Below, one piece after another: positions 32,989-40,683 of a DNA stretch of 43,669 nt (positions within the stretch are counted from its first letter, which is position 1; each line of letters begins with the position of its first letter). Both the position numbers and the translations under genes were made by a program. This DNA is from Solimonas soli DSM 21787 (GTDB lineage Bacteria; Pseudomonadota; Gammaproteobacteria; Nevskiales; Nevskiaceae). Under the pieces are notes generated by a model. The model worked only from the letters and a program-made list of their open reading frames with translations. It was not told where the DNA came from and did no database searches. The DNA lies in assembly GCF_000474945.1 (NCBI RefSeq), contig NZ_AXDW01000023.1:1-43669 (forward strand). Reading direction: 5' to 3'.

Positions 32989-33888
32989 TCAAGCGTCCTT
33001 GGACAAAAGACGATTCGGCCACGCGGACGCCGCACCGTCGTCACTGGCGTTGCGTGCGCGCTGCGAGCTGTAGAGGTTGGCGAGCACGATCAGGACGGCG
33101 CCGGCAATCGTCCAGGCGGTGGGCACCTCGAAGAAGAGCAAGTAGCCGAGCGCCGCCGCGAAAACCAACTGCAGATAGTCAAACGGCGCCAGCACGGTCG
33201 CGTCGGCTTCCCGGTAGGCCATGATCATCACGGTCTGACCGGCGCTGCCGAGTGCCCCCGTCATCAATAGCAGCAGCAGCTCCTCTGCCCCAGGCCGCTG
33301 CCAGAAGGCGATGGCCGGCAGCCCGGTGACCACGGTCGTCGACAGGCCGAAATAAAACATCACTGTCACCGGCCGCTCCGAGCGCATCAGGTGTTTAATG
33401 ATGACGATCACGCACGCCGCGAGCAGGGCGCCGAACAGCGCGACGCCTGCAGCCAGCGTCAGTCCGGCCTGCGGCCTGAGCATCAGCAGCACGCCGATGA
33501 AACCGAGCAGCGCGACTGCCGAACGATCACGCCGGATTCGTTCGTGCAGAAATGCCGCCGCGAGCAGCACGATGAAGAGGTTGCGGGTGAAGCCGTAGGC
33601 CGTCGCGTCGGCCAGCGGCAGGTGCATGACACTGTAAAAGATCGAAAGCACGCTGCAGCCGCTGGCCAGGCCGCGCACGACATGAGCGCCTGGGTGGCGG
33701 GTCTTCAGCACCTTCAGGCCACTGAGCATGACGAACGGCCACACCAGCACCCAGCCGAAGGCCGAGCGGAAGAAGGCGATCTCGAAGACATTCAGCCGCG
33801 CGCCCAGATGCTTGGACAGCGCGTTCATCGCGCTGAAGCACAGCCCTGACAGGACGATCAGGAGGATACCGCGCAGTTTTCGTGACAT
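32989..33888 (-). CDS. EamA/DMT-family transporter (RhaT-like), 10 membrane segments
   Basis: 299 residues with about ten hydrophobic segments and two EamA repeats (about 8-140 and 150-285). The start is M-S-R-K-L-R-G-I-L-L with the positive-inside pattern. Family members export or import small metabolites across the inner membrane. It has a GGAGG site and starts 20 nt after the reductase stop, so it is the last gene of the monooxygenase operon. That arrangement suggests uptake of the substrate or export of a toxic alcohol/epoxide product (inference). The C-terminus is a soluble basic tail. Confidence 0.88.
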   Translation of the reverse strand: MSRKLRGILLIVLSGLCFSAMNALSKHLGARLNVFEIAFFRSAFGWVLVWPFVMLSGLKVLKTRHPGAHVVRGLASGCSVLSIFYSVMHLPLADATAYGFTRNLFIVLLAAAFLHERIRRDRSAVALLGFIGVLLMLRPQAGLTLAAGVALFGALLAACVIVIIKHLMRSERPVTVMFYFGLSTTVVTGLPAIAFWQRPGAEELLLLLMTGALGSAGQTVMIMAYREADATVLAPFDYLQLVFAAALGYLLFFEVPTAWTIAGAVLIVLANLYSSQRARNASDDGAASAWPNRLLSKDA

Positions 33889-33908
33889 GCGTTCCTCCGT
33901 CCGGCGCC

Positions 33909-34934
33909 CTAACCGGCCGTGCTGACGAACTTGTCGAACCGGATGCGCGTCGAGAACATACCCTTGGCCTTCAGCACCTCGACCGCGGCATCGATCATCG
34001 GCGTCGGTCCGCAGAGATAGGCTTCCGAGCCACGCAAATTGCCGCTGTGCCGCTGCAGGACTTCGGTGATCAGGCCCGTCTCGCCATCCCAGCGGTCGCC
34101 CGGTTCCGGCGCCGACAGTGCGGGGACGTATCGGAAATCCGGGAGCCGGCGGCCCAGCGCAGCGATCTCCTCGGTCAGGAACAGGTCGCGTAGCGCGCGC
34201 GCGCCGAAGTAGAAGCGGATCGGCCGCGTCGTCCGCTGCTCGGCGAGCTCATTCAGCATCGACAGGATCGGCGCCATGCCAGAGCCGCCGGCGACCATGA
34301 TGATCGGCGCGACGCCCGGCGCGACCGAGAACTGCCCGTAGGGACCGCGCACATTGAGTGGATCACCCGGGCGGGCGCGCTCGCGCAGGTAGCCGGACAC
34401 GGCGCCGCCGGGCAGCAGCTTGATCATCAGTACGACGCGGTCAGGCTCGCTCGGGGGATTCGCCATCGAGAACGCACGCCAGGCATCGGTGCCAGGTACG
34501 TTGATCTCGACGAACTGGCCGGCATTGAAGCGCATGAAATCGGGCTGCTGCAGCTTCAGCTCTAGACGCATGATGTCGTGCGTCAGCGCCTCGACCGCGA
34601 CGACGCGCGCCTTGTAGTCGCCGATCGGCGGCGCCGAGCTGAGTTCCTCCTCGGTGTAGTCATCGGCTAGCTCGATGACGATGTCTTCCTCCGGAACCGC
34701 CGCGCACAGCAGCGCCAAGCCCTGGTTACGCTCGAATTGCATGAGTGCGACTTCTGATGCGTGCGCCTGATCGACCTCCCCCTCCGCGATCTGCGCCTTG
34801 CAGCTGCCGCAGTTGCCGTGCTTGCAGCCGTAGCGCAGCGAAATACCGTTGCGCAGCGCTGCGCTGAGGATGGTTTCCCCTTCGGCGCAGTCGAAGCTGA
34901 CACCGAAAGGCTGCAGGGTGACCGTATGGCTCAA
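33909..34934 (-). CDS. Soluble di-iron monooxygenase reductase (2Fe-2S, FAD, NADH)
   Basis: 341 residues. The N-terminal plant-type ferredoxin domain has C37-x4-C42-x2-C45 and C77. The FAD-binding domain has R-A-F-S-M-A-N-P-P, and the NAD domain has G-G-S-G-M-A-P-I-L-S-M-L and ends with C-G-P-T-P-M-I. It moves electrons from NADH to the di-iron hydroxylase, as in MmoC, DmpP and AmoD. The start codon is TTG (34934): GGAGG is 6 nt upstream and TTGA overlaps the stop of the hydroxylase alpha gene, so translation is coupled. No ATG is available near the domain start; the reading frame extends upstream only into the alpha gene in another frame. Confidence 0.93.
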   Translation of the reverse strand: MSHTVTLQPFGVSFDCAEGETILSAALRNGISLRYGCKHGNCGSCKAQIAEGEVDQAHASEVALMQFERNQGLALLCAAVPEEDIVIELADDYTEEELSSAPPIGDYKARVVAVEALTHDIMRLELKLQQPDFMRFNAGQFVEINVPGTDAWRAFSMANPPSEPDRVVLMIKLLPGGAVSGYLRERARPGDPLNVRGPYGQFSVAPGVAPIIMVAGGSGMAPILSMLNELAEQRTTRPIRFYFGARALRDLFLTEEIAALGRRLPDFRYVPALSAPEPGDRWDGETGLITEVLQRHSGNLRGSEAYLCGPTPMIDAAVEVLKAKGMFSTRIRFDKFVSTAG

Positions 34935-36487
34935 CGGATACCTCCGGGCGCTGCGGCGACCACGGGCTCGTCGACGAACGGTGGCGGCGGCGGGCGCTTG
35001 ACGACGAAATCGCAGCACCTGAGATCCGCGCGCGTCCACATCCGCGCGCCGTCGAGCTCCGGCTGGCCGATCAGCGTCTCGCCGTCGTCGCGAACGTAGC
35101 CCATGTGATCGACGACTTCCGACAGCTCCTTACCGTGATAGAGATCGTAAAAGCCCTTGTCGGTCTGGTAGTGCTGCGGATCCTTGACGTAGATGTCCTG
35201 GCAGCCGGGCGAGCAGACGATGTGCGCCTTGCCGCCGTGCATGAACGATCGTCCACTATGCGCGGCCGGCGTCGGGAAGATCAGCGGACGCTGGCAGACC
35301 TCACAGAAGTTCGGCAGGCCGCCGAGCTGGCCGAGAATGATGGTCTTGTCGGTCGGATCCTTGCACTTGTTGTATGCCTCCCAGAACCAGCCGTAGCGGC
35401 TGTACCAGCCCGGGTACTTCTTCTCGAACCATTCCATGTCTGCCGTCGTCATCGGATCGGCGCGGTGGTAGAAGAATGGCCAGGCGCCGAAGATGTAGAC
35501 GGCGGCGGCGTGCGAGAGATCGTCCATCTCCGCCATCTGCTCGTCGAGCCGCGGCGGCGGCCGAATGCCGTAGCGCTCCAGCTTCTGGTAGAAGCCGCCG
35601 TAGAACTCGTCGTAGACCCACCGCAGCGAGGCCTCCTTCGCGGACTCGGTTCGGTTCTTGGTGAAGTAGTCCTGGAACAGCGCGTTGCCGAGGCCGAAGC
35701 TGACATGCGCGCGCCACGACCACTTGTCGAGCACCTCCTGAACCAGCGGCACGTTGCGGTCGTCCTGCAGCACCGTCACCAGCGTCGCCCAGCCGTTGGC
35801 CATGTGCCGCGCCTCGTCGGACTGGATCGTCAGGAAGGTCGAGGCCATCGTGTGGTCGCCCTGGGCGACGGCCGCCGACGACAGACCTACGAAGAACACG
35901 TTCGAATACGCCGTCTCGAGGAAGACCTGCAGGCTGATCGCGGTCTCGATCGGATCGCAGGTCGTGCAATCCTCCATCATCGCGCGGAACATGCCGGATC
36001 CGACGTTGTTGCCGGCGCCCTTGAGGGCGATGTCGTAGCCGGCGGGGTCATGCCAGGTTCGCATGTTGTGGCGCAGGTTGTTCATCTCGAGCTGCGCATG
36101 CCGCATCTCGTCTATCATCTGCATCATGTAACCTTGGCGCAGTTCCACCGGCGCCACCGAGCGCGCCATGCGCCCCATCTGCCGGCCGGCGGCGTATTCG
36201 ACGAAGGCGAAGTTGGAGAGGCCGAACTTCATGCCTTCCATCCAGCGCGCCTCGGCGTGGCCTTGGTGCAGGCGGGAGGACGCCTCGAGCACCGAGTAGT
36301 GCCGGTTCTCCTTCTCCTGCTCCATCTTGAAGTATTCGCGGATGAAGGTCTTGAAGGGATCGAGCGGCTTGAGATCCTTGACGAAGAAGCGACTCTGTTC
36401 GAGATACTTTTCGTCGGTGCTGATGTAGCTGGGATTCCAGTCGATGGCCTTGACGCGGTCGTAGGCCTTTGTGATTGGCAGTGCCAT
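34931..36487 (-). CDS. Soluble di-iron monooxygenase, hydroxylase alpha subunit
   Basis: 518 residues. All six predicted iron ligands are present: E97, E127-x2-H130 (D-E-M-R-H), E191 (F-L-E-T-A-Y) and E225-x2-H228 (D-E-A-R-H). A C-terminal YHS-like zinc site has C395-x2-C398 and C425-x3-C429, as in DmpN, TmoA and PrmA-type subunits. It activates O2 to hydroxylate or epoxidise a hydrocarbon. Because there is no gamma subunit and the gene order is beta-coupling-alpha-reductase, it best fits alkene monooxygenase-like (group 4, AmoABCD/EtnABCD) systems; substrate class is inference. It follows the coupling protein after 30 nt and overlaps the reductase start. Confidence 0.95.
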   Translation of the reverse strand: MALPITKAYDRVKAIDWNPSYISTDEKYLEQSRFFVKDLKPLDPFKTFIREYFKMEQEKENRHYSVLEASSRLHQGHAEARWMEGMKFGLSNFAFVEYAAGRQMGRMARSVAPVELRQGYMMQMIDEMRHAQLEMNNLRHNMRTWHDPAGYDIALKGAGNNVGSGMFRAMMEDCTTCDPIETAISLQVFLETAYSNVFFVGLSSAAVAQGDHTMASTFLTIQSDEARHMANGWATLVTVLQDDRNVPLVQEVLDKWSWRAHVSFGLGNALFQDYFTKNRTESAKEASLRWVYDEFYGGFYQKLERYGIRPPPRLDEQMAEMDDLSHAAAVYIFGAWPFFYHRADPMTTADMEWFEKKYPGWYSRYGWFWEAYNKCKDPTDKTIILGQLGGLPNFCEVCQRPLIFPTPAAHSGRSFMHGGKAHIVCSPGCQDIYVKDPQHYQTDKGFYDLYHGKELSEVVDHMGYVRDDGETLIGQPELDGARMWTRADLRCCDFVVKRPPPPPFVDEPVVAAAPGGIR

Positions 36488-36517
36488 GCTTCTCTCCGTA
36501 GTCGGTATCCGCCGGGT

Positions 36518-36838
36518 TCAGCCGCTGGCGAATTCGGTGATGGAAACGGCGTCGTCCTGTACATCGACCTGGCCGCTGTAGCTGGCCAGGACGGTGAGGA
36601 AGTCCGGCACCTCAAACTTGCGCCCCAGTTCTTCGCCGATGTCGGCGAGCCGGAACACCAACTCGCGCTCGTTCTCCAGGGCCAGATACGAACCGAAGTC
36701 CTTGACGACCAGATCGGGATTCGCGGCAGTCATCACTGCAACGATCGCCTCGGCGTCCGCGCCATTGATCAGCTTGGCGGTGACCTTGTGCGATTCCTTC
36801 CAGATCGACCGCGTCACGTCGTTCATCGCGTCGCTCAT
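36518..36838 (-). CDS. Monooxygenase coupling/effector protein (MmoB/DmpM family)
   Basis: 106 residues without cofactor motifs. The central I-V-A-V-M-T-A-A-N-P-D-L-V-V-K-D-F-G-S-Y and E-R-E-L-V-F match the conserved core of MmoB/DmpM/AmoB regulatory proteins. It binds the hydroxylase and speeds O2 activation and coupling. Its ATG overlaps the beta subunit stop (ATGA). An internal ATG four codons later is possible. Length is typical for the family. Confidence 0.92.
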   Translation of the reverse strand: MSDAMNDVTRSIWKESHKVTAKLINGADAEAIVAVMTAANPDLVVKDFGSYLALENERELVFRLADIGEELGRKFEVPDFLTVLASYSGQVDVQDDAVSITEFASG

Positions 36839-37893
36839 GCCGGCGCTCCCTCGGCAGCCGGAAGCTGGACCGTCGCCGGAAACTGCAACTGGAGTTCCGC
36901 CAGCAAGGCGGCCCACTGCGCGAGCAGTCGCTCGCGTGCCGCCGCGAAGGCTTGTGGATCGGCGTCCAGCTCGGCAAAGACCGGAGCGAAAGCCGCCACC
37001 GCCTCGACGGCGCGCGGCGCCCAGGTCTCCAGCCAGCGATTGATCGTGTCGCGATTGCCGCCGTCCTGCGTCAGCAGGAAGCTGACCAGCGCCTTGGCGC
37101 TGGCCTGCCGCATTTCGCGATCGGCTTCGACGCCCTGCTCGATGACCGGGGTGACGGAATCGCCGTAGTGCGGGGCATAACGCAGCACCAGCTCGCGGCT
37201 GAGCAGGGTCGATACCAGCGGCTCGACGACGAGATTGATCGCCAGATGAACCTCGCCCCAGTCGCGGCAGGCGAGCAACTGCTCGACGAGGCGTCGCGTC
37301 GGCTGCCAGGCCGGCGATTCCATCCAGCGCGTCATCGCGGTTTCGTCGGAATAGCCCGGCAGCAGCGATTCCAGCTCCATGCAGTACAGCGCGACGTCCT
37401 GCGCGTGGCGGTCTTTTTCCAGGGCCTGGAACACCGTCGGTGCCGAGACGACGTCAGACAAGGCATCGCGCTGCACATGGCATTGGCACATGAACAAACC
37501 GTAATCGGGATAACGGTACAGCGCGTAGTGGTCCGTCAGAAAGCACGACCAAGCCGGCGCGATGTGGCGATACATCGACGCACGCTTGGCGCCGGCAATG
37601 GCCTGCTCAATCGCCAGGCCAATCGCCGCCTGACGGTCGACGAAGGGCCGATACCATTCCTCGCAGGGATCACGGTAGGCCCACCAATCCTGTGCCTTCA
37701 GCGCCGTCGATTCCGGATACCACGACGGATTGTTGTGGACATCCCGATTGAAATATCCCTGCGTCGCGTAGTTCTGCGGCGCCCACTGGATATGCAGGGT
37801 GACTTCTTCATATTGCGTTGCACGACGCTTCGCCGGAGTGAAATAGCGAAACGCGATGTGCTTGCCGGGTGTACGTGCTGATAATGCCGACAT
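36835..37893 (-). CDS. Soluble di-iron monooxygenase, hydroxylase beta subunit
   Basis: 352 residues, mostly helical, related to the alpha fold but without iron ligands. It has W-Y-P-E-S, W-W-A-Y-R-D-P, E-E-W-Y-R-P-F, and A-I-N-L-V-V-E-P-L typical of MmoY/DmpL/AmoA-type subunits. It pairs with alpha to form the (alpha-beta)2 hydroxylase. It is the first gene of the monooxygenase operon. ATG 37893 follows GAGGAGAAAGGA; an earlier ATG at 37929 would add 12 residues upstream of that ribosome site and is unlikely. Confidence 0.93.
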   Translation of the reverse strand: MSALSARTPGKHIAFRYFTPAKRRATQYEEVTLHIQWAPQNYATQGYFNRDVHNNPSWYPESTALKAQDWWAYRDPCEEWYRPFVDRQAAIGLAIEQAIAGAKRASMYRHIAPAWSCFLTDHYALYRYPDYGLFMCQCHVQRDALSDVVSAPTVFQALEKDRHAQDVALYCMELESLLPGYSDETAMTRWMESPAWQPTRRLVEQLLACRDWGEVHLAINLVVEPLVSTLLSRELVLRYAPHYGDSVTPVIEQGVEADREMRQASAKALVSFLLTQDGGNRDTINRWLETWAPRAVEAVAAFAPVFAELDADPQAFAAARERLLAQWAALLAELQLQFPATVQLPAAEGAPA

Positions 37894-38005
37894 TCCTTTC
37901 TCCTCGATGCTCCGGGTCGGCCGCTCCACGGCGGTCCGCCCGCGAACTCTTGTTCCTCACCAATCCATTGACGCGATGCTGGCCATACCCGATCAGCATG
38001 AAGCT

Positions 38006-38035
38006 ATGCTAGACCGTTAATGAAGATAGTGTCAA
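38006..38035 (-). promoter_or_regulatory. Predicted promoter of the monooxygenase operon
   Basis: On the minus strand: TTGACA (38035-38030), 18 nt, TAGCAT (38011-38006). Transcription would begin near 38000, giving a leader of about 105 nt. The consensus -35 is exact. The leader contains the short inverted repeat AGCAT-6 nt-ATGCT over 37995-38010. No sigma-54 -24/-12 element was found. Confidence 0.6.
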
Positions 38036-38058
38036 TATAAATCCGCAGCCCGCGCGCG

Positions 38059-38084
38059 CGTCGTGCCAGCAGAGCGGCACGACG
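38059..38084 (-). terminator. Hairpin after the amidohydrolase
   Basis: CGTCGTGCC (38059-38067) pairs perfectly with GGCACGACG (38076-38084) over a loop of 8 nt. It lies 18 nt past the amidohydrolase stop. No T-run is present, so it is a likely but not textbook terminator separating this gene from the monooxygenase operon. Confidence 0.5.
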
Positions 38085-38101
38085 GCCGCCCCAAGCCCAT
38101 C

Positions 38102-39307
38102 TCAGCGATATCGCTCCGGCACTTCGATGTTGAAAAGACGCGCCGAATTCAGACCGAGGATCTTCTTCAGCTCGTCCCGAGTCAGCTCCGCCGCCCAGCT
38201 TGCGATCGTCTCTTCCGACCGCGGCCAACAACCCTCAATGTGCGGGTAGTCATTGCCCCACAGCAGCGTATCAACGCCCGTCCACTTGCGCGTTTCGATG
38301 CCGATCGGATCAGTTTCGAAACTCGCATGACCATGCATCCGGAAGTATTCACTGGGCTTGTACTTGAGCTTCGGCGAGACCCAGAACGCGTGGGCCTCGG
38401 AACCGAAATCCATCGCCCATAGCGTGTACGGCACCCAGCCGGCGCCCGCCTCGATGGTCGCGAACTTCAGCTTCGGGAAGCGATCAAACACGCCGGATGC
38501 ACAAAGCTGCACGACCGGCTCGACGACGGTGTTCATCGCGTGGACCACGTAGTTGAGAATGGCGCCGCCGTTGCCGCTTGCAGTGCGCGGATCCTTGCCA
38601 GTGCCCGCGTGGAAGCAGAGCGGCAGCCCCGTATCACTGAGCGCGGCCCACAGTGGATCGAACTCCGGCATGTTGTAGCCGGTGCCACGCACCAGCGGTG
38701 GCATCATGACCGAATGGAATCCCAGCCGGGCGACGCGCTCCACTTCCTTGACGGCAGCTGGAATGTCGGCGGGTGCAATGCATGCTGCCGGAAAGCTCCG
38801 CTTGGTGTGGCCGAAAGTCTCGTGTGCCCAGTCGGTCCAGGCGCGACACATCACCACGTTGTGCTCGGGATCAGGCGATTGCCAATTCACCAGCCCTTTG
38901 TTCGGAAAGACGATCTCGGCATCAATGCCGTCGTAGTCCATGTCGTCGTAGCGCTCTAGCCCATAGCCGCCCTGGCGCTGGAACATCGCTCCCCGCGTCT
39001 TGTCCAGCTCGCGACGCTCACCGCTGGCCTCCGCCTCTGCCTTGAAGACGTCGATCGATACCTGTGAATCGCGTGGCGCCTCGCGAATGCGTGACGGCCG
39101 AATCCCTTCCGCGACGAACCACTTGCGTCCCTGGTCGTCGACTTTGATACCTGGCAGGCGATCCTTGAACTTCTCCGGCACGCGCGCTGCCCACAAATCG
39201 TTCGGCTCGTTGACATGACAGTCCGCCGAGACGACGAAGAAATCCTTCAGCCGTTTCTTGTTCGCAACATCCGGCGATCCTGCGGCTTTACTTTCCTGAC
39301 CGCTCAT
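38102..39307 (-). CDS. Amidohydrolase_2-family TIM-barrel metal-dependent hydrolase/decarboxylase
   Basis: 401 residues. An N-terminal metal motif D29-C-H31 (S-A-D-C-H-V-N-E-P) replaces the usual H-x-H/E-x-H. Later ligands are the His of L-C-F-H-A-G-T-G and the Asp of W-G-N-D-Y-P-H. Family relatives include ACMSD, gamma-resorcylate decarboxylase and LigY-like hydrolases, and similar enzymes are common in terpenoid and steroid gene clusters. It probably hydrolyses a C-C or amide/lactone bond or decarboxylates a ring acid. ATG 39307 has GGAGGAG; ATG 39328 lies upstream of this site. Divergent from the thioesterase; has its own promoter. Confidence 0.88.
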   Translation of the reverse strand: MSGQESKAAGSPDVANKKRLKDFFVVSADCHVNEPNDLWAARVPEKFKDRLPGIKVDDQGRKWFVAEGIRPSRIREAPRDSQVSIDVFKAEAEASGERRELDKTRGAMFQRQGGYGLERYDDMDYDGIDAEIVFPNKGLVNWQSPDPEHNVVMCRAWTDWAHETFGHTKRSFPAACIAPADIPAAVKEVERVARLGFHSVMMPPLVRGTGYNMPEFDPLWAALSDTGLPLCFHAGTGKDPRTASGNGGAILNYVVHAMNTVVEPVVQLCASGVFDRFPKLKFATIEAGAGWVPYTLWAMDFGSEAHAFWVSPKLKYKPSEYFRMHGHASFETDPIGIETRKWTGVDTLLWGNDYPHIEGCWPRSEETIASWAAELTRDELKKILGLNSARLFNIEVPERYR

Positions 39308-39365
39308 AAAGCTACTCCTCCACATCAAGTCGGGTTAATGCGATAGATTCCATATTCGCATTTCT

Positions 39366-39395
39366 GTTATATTAATTTAATAGCTCTCAATCCAA
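39366..39395 (-). promoter_or_regulatory. Predicted promoter of the amidohydrolase
   Basis: On the minus strand: TTGGAT (39395-39390), 18 nt, TATAAC (39371-39366), followed by AGAAATG. The distance to the amidohydrolase ATG (about 58 nt) nearly matches that of the twin element before CoA-transferase 1 (about 60 nt). Confidence 0.45.
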
Positions 39396-39396
39396 C

Positions 39397-39942
39397 ATGC
39401 AAGCCGAGTGCAAGACGCTCGTGACAGGGACTGAAGCAGCGCCGCTACGCCGGAAACAGTTTCTCGGCCCTCCGATCCTTCGCATGCCAGCGAGCACACA
39501 GGCCATGAAATACATGTGCAAAACAGACGACGCGCCTTTGACCCTCGACAGCATTAATGAGCAACTGCAGATGAACCCCTTCAACAGTTGGTTGAGGCTC
39601 AGGATGATCGAGGGCAACGGCGCAAAAGCATGGTTCGAGCTGCCGTGGCGTGAGGAGATGGCCGGCGCACCAGGCCGAATGCATGGTGGCGTGCTCGCGG
39701 CAGCCATTGATGCATCCGCTTTCTGGACATTGGCCAGCGCGCGCGGAATCCGTGGCGGCCCAACGCTAGACCTCCGCGTCGACTTCCATCGACCCGCTTC
39801 CGGCACGCTGCTTCTAGCCGGAGAGGTTCTTCATTCCGGCGTTACGGTCAGCACGATAGAGGTGAAAGTCTGGGGCACAACGAACACGTTAATCGCCAGC
39901 GGACGCTGCGTATTCGTCGGCAGGAGAGTGACATCGTCATGA
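39397..39942 (+). CDS. PaaI-type hotdog thioesterase
   Basis: Up to 181 residues. The hotdog domain (about 65-178) contains the signature G-R-M-H-G-G-V-L-A-A-A-I-D-A-S-A, where His-Gly-Gly-x-x-x-x-x-x-Asp supports catalysis. It hydrolyses acyl-CoA, typically to rescue CoA from dead-end thioesters in aromatic or branched-acid pathways. The first 35 residues are not conserved, and no good ribosome site precedes ATG 39397, 39484 or 39505; one of the later two may be the real start. It is divergent from the amidohydrolase and is the last intact gene before the IS remnant. Confidence 0.83.
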   Translation: MQAECKTLVTGTEAAPLRRKQFLGPPILRMPASTQAMKYMCKTDDAPLTLDSINEQLQMNPFNSWLRLRMIEGNGAKAWFELPWREEMAGAPGRMHGGVLAAAIDASAFWTLASARGIRGGPTLDLRVDFHRPASGTLLLAGEVLHSGVTVSTIEVKVWGTTNTLIASGRCVFVGRRVTSS

Positions 39943-39960
39943 CTAGGCGCAACGCGTCGC

Positions 39961-40270
39961 TGAACCGCCCCGGAAACCTCGGAGGCTCCATAACTTGAGA
40001 GAATGGAGTCATGACCAGAGTATCGAAGGATTCCCCCGGAGCTGCAGGAGCGGTCGGTTCGGATGGTGCTGGAGCATCGTTCCGATGCATGAACCGAAAT
40101 GGGCATCGATCGAGTCGGGCTGCGAAGATCGGCTGCACGGCCGAGACATTGGCGCCGGGTCCGGCTGAGCTAACGTGACACCAGCGTGCGGCCCGGCACG
40201 ACGATGACCGAGACCGAGTGCATCAAGGCGCTGGGGCGCGAGAATCGCGAGCTGCGGCAGCGACGTCGCC
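39961..40270 (+). pseudogene. Decayed left end of an IS3-family insertion sequence (OrfA remnant)
   Basis: Begins with TGAACCGCCCCGG, the terminal-repeat style of many IS3-family elements, and ATGACCAGAG at 40011 (a typical OrfA start). Conceptual translation keeps recognisable OrfA pieces only by changing frame: M-T-R-V-S-K, then P-P-E-L-Q-E-R-S-V-R-M-V-L-E-H-R-S-D in another frame, then A-A-K-I-G-C-T-A-E-T-L, then R-P-G-T-T-M-T-E-T-E and R-E-N-R-E-L-R-Q. At least three frame changes and a stop make it inactive. No OrfB and no right terminal repeat were found, so only a truncated end remains. Confidence 0.8.
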
Positions 40271-40287
40271 CGGAATGCGAAAGCTCG

Positions 40288-40671
40288 TTACACGGCGCGG
40301 CGTATCCTTCGCGGAAGGACGTTATAAACACCGTCGACATTGACCAACGCGATGTCTTGCACGCGCAACGCGGCTTCCAAGGCGGGCTGAATGTCAACGT
40401 CGCGCAGCAGTCCCGTGCCCTGCAGCGTCATCGTTCCCCCCATTTCGTCTTCTTCAAAGACGTTCGCCACCGCGGTCGCCTGAATGCTCTCCGGCGGCAG
40501 GCCCGGCTTGAGCAGCACGGCGGCAACGCGGTCGCTCGTCTCGGCGCCGACGCGGCGGACGCGCTCGACGGATTGCGGATTCAAGCGGCCCCTCTCGATC
40601 AGGCAATCGAAGAAGCCGGCCGCCAAGTCTCCGTTGGCTCCGTGGAGCAGTGAGCTGTCGCCGGAATTCAT
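40288..40671 (-). CDS. Short fragment resembling GspE N-terminus joined to GspD N0-like segment (probably vestigial)
   Basis: 127 residues from ATG 40671 (a GTG at 40680 is possible). The first half has L-I-E-R-G-R-L-N-P-Q-S-V-E-R-V-R-R and A-A-V-L-L-K-P-G-L, like the N-terminal domain of type II secretion/pilus ATPases (GspE). The second half has V-A-N-V-F, T-G-L-L-R-D-V-D, and V-Q-D-I-A-L-V-N-V-D-G-V-Y-N-V-L-P-R-R, like the N0/N1 region of a secretin (GspD). No ATPase domain or secretin barrel is present and no ribosome site is visible. It sits between a peptidase and the IS remnant. Probably a leftover of a rearranged secretion locus, though a small adaptor protein cannot be excluded. Confidence 0.5.
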   Translation of the reverse strand: MNSGDSSLLHGANGDLAAGFFDCLIERGRLNPQSVERVRRVGAETSDRVAAVLLKPGLPPESIQATAVANVFEEDEMGGTMTLQGTGLLRDVDIQPALEAALRVQDIALVNVDGVYNVLPRRIRRAV

Positions 40672-40683
40672 CGTCGTCACTGT

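Noticed and set aside
35105-37168. Very long plus-strand open frame antisense to the monooxygenase alpha, coupling and beta genes
   Set aside because: It is the codon-position shadow of high-GC genes: His/Arg/Val-rich, no family, no ribosome site.
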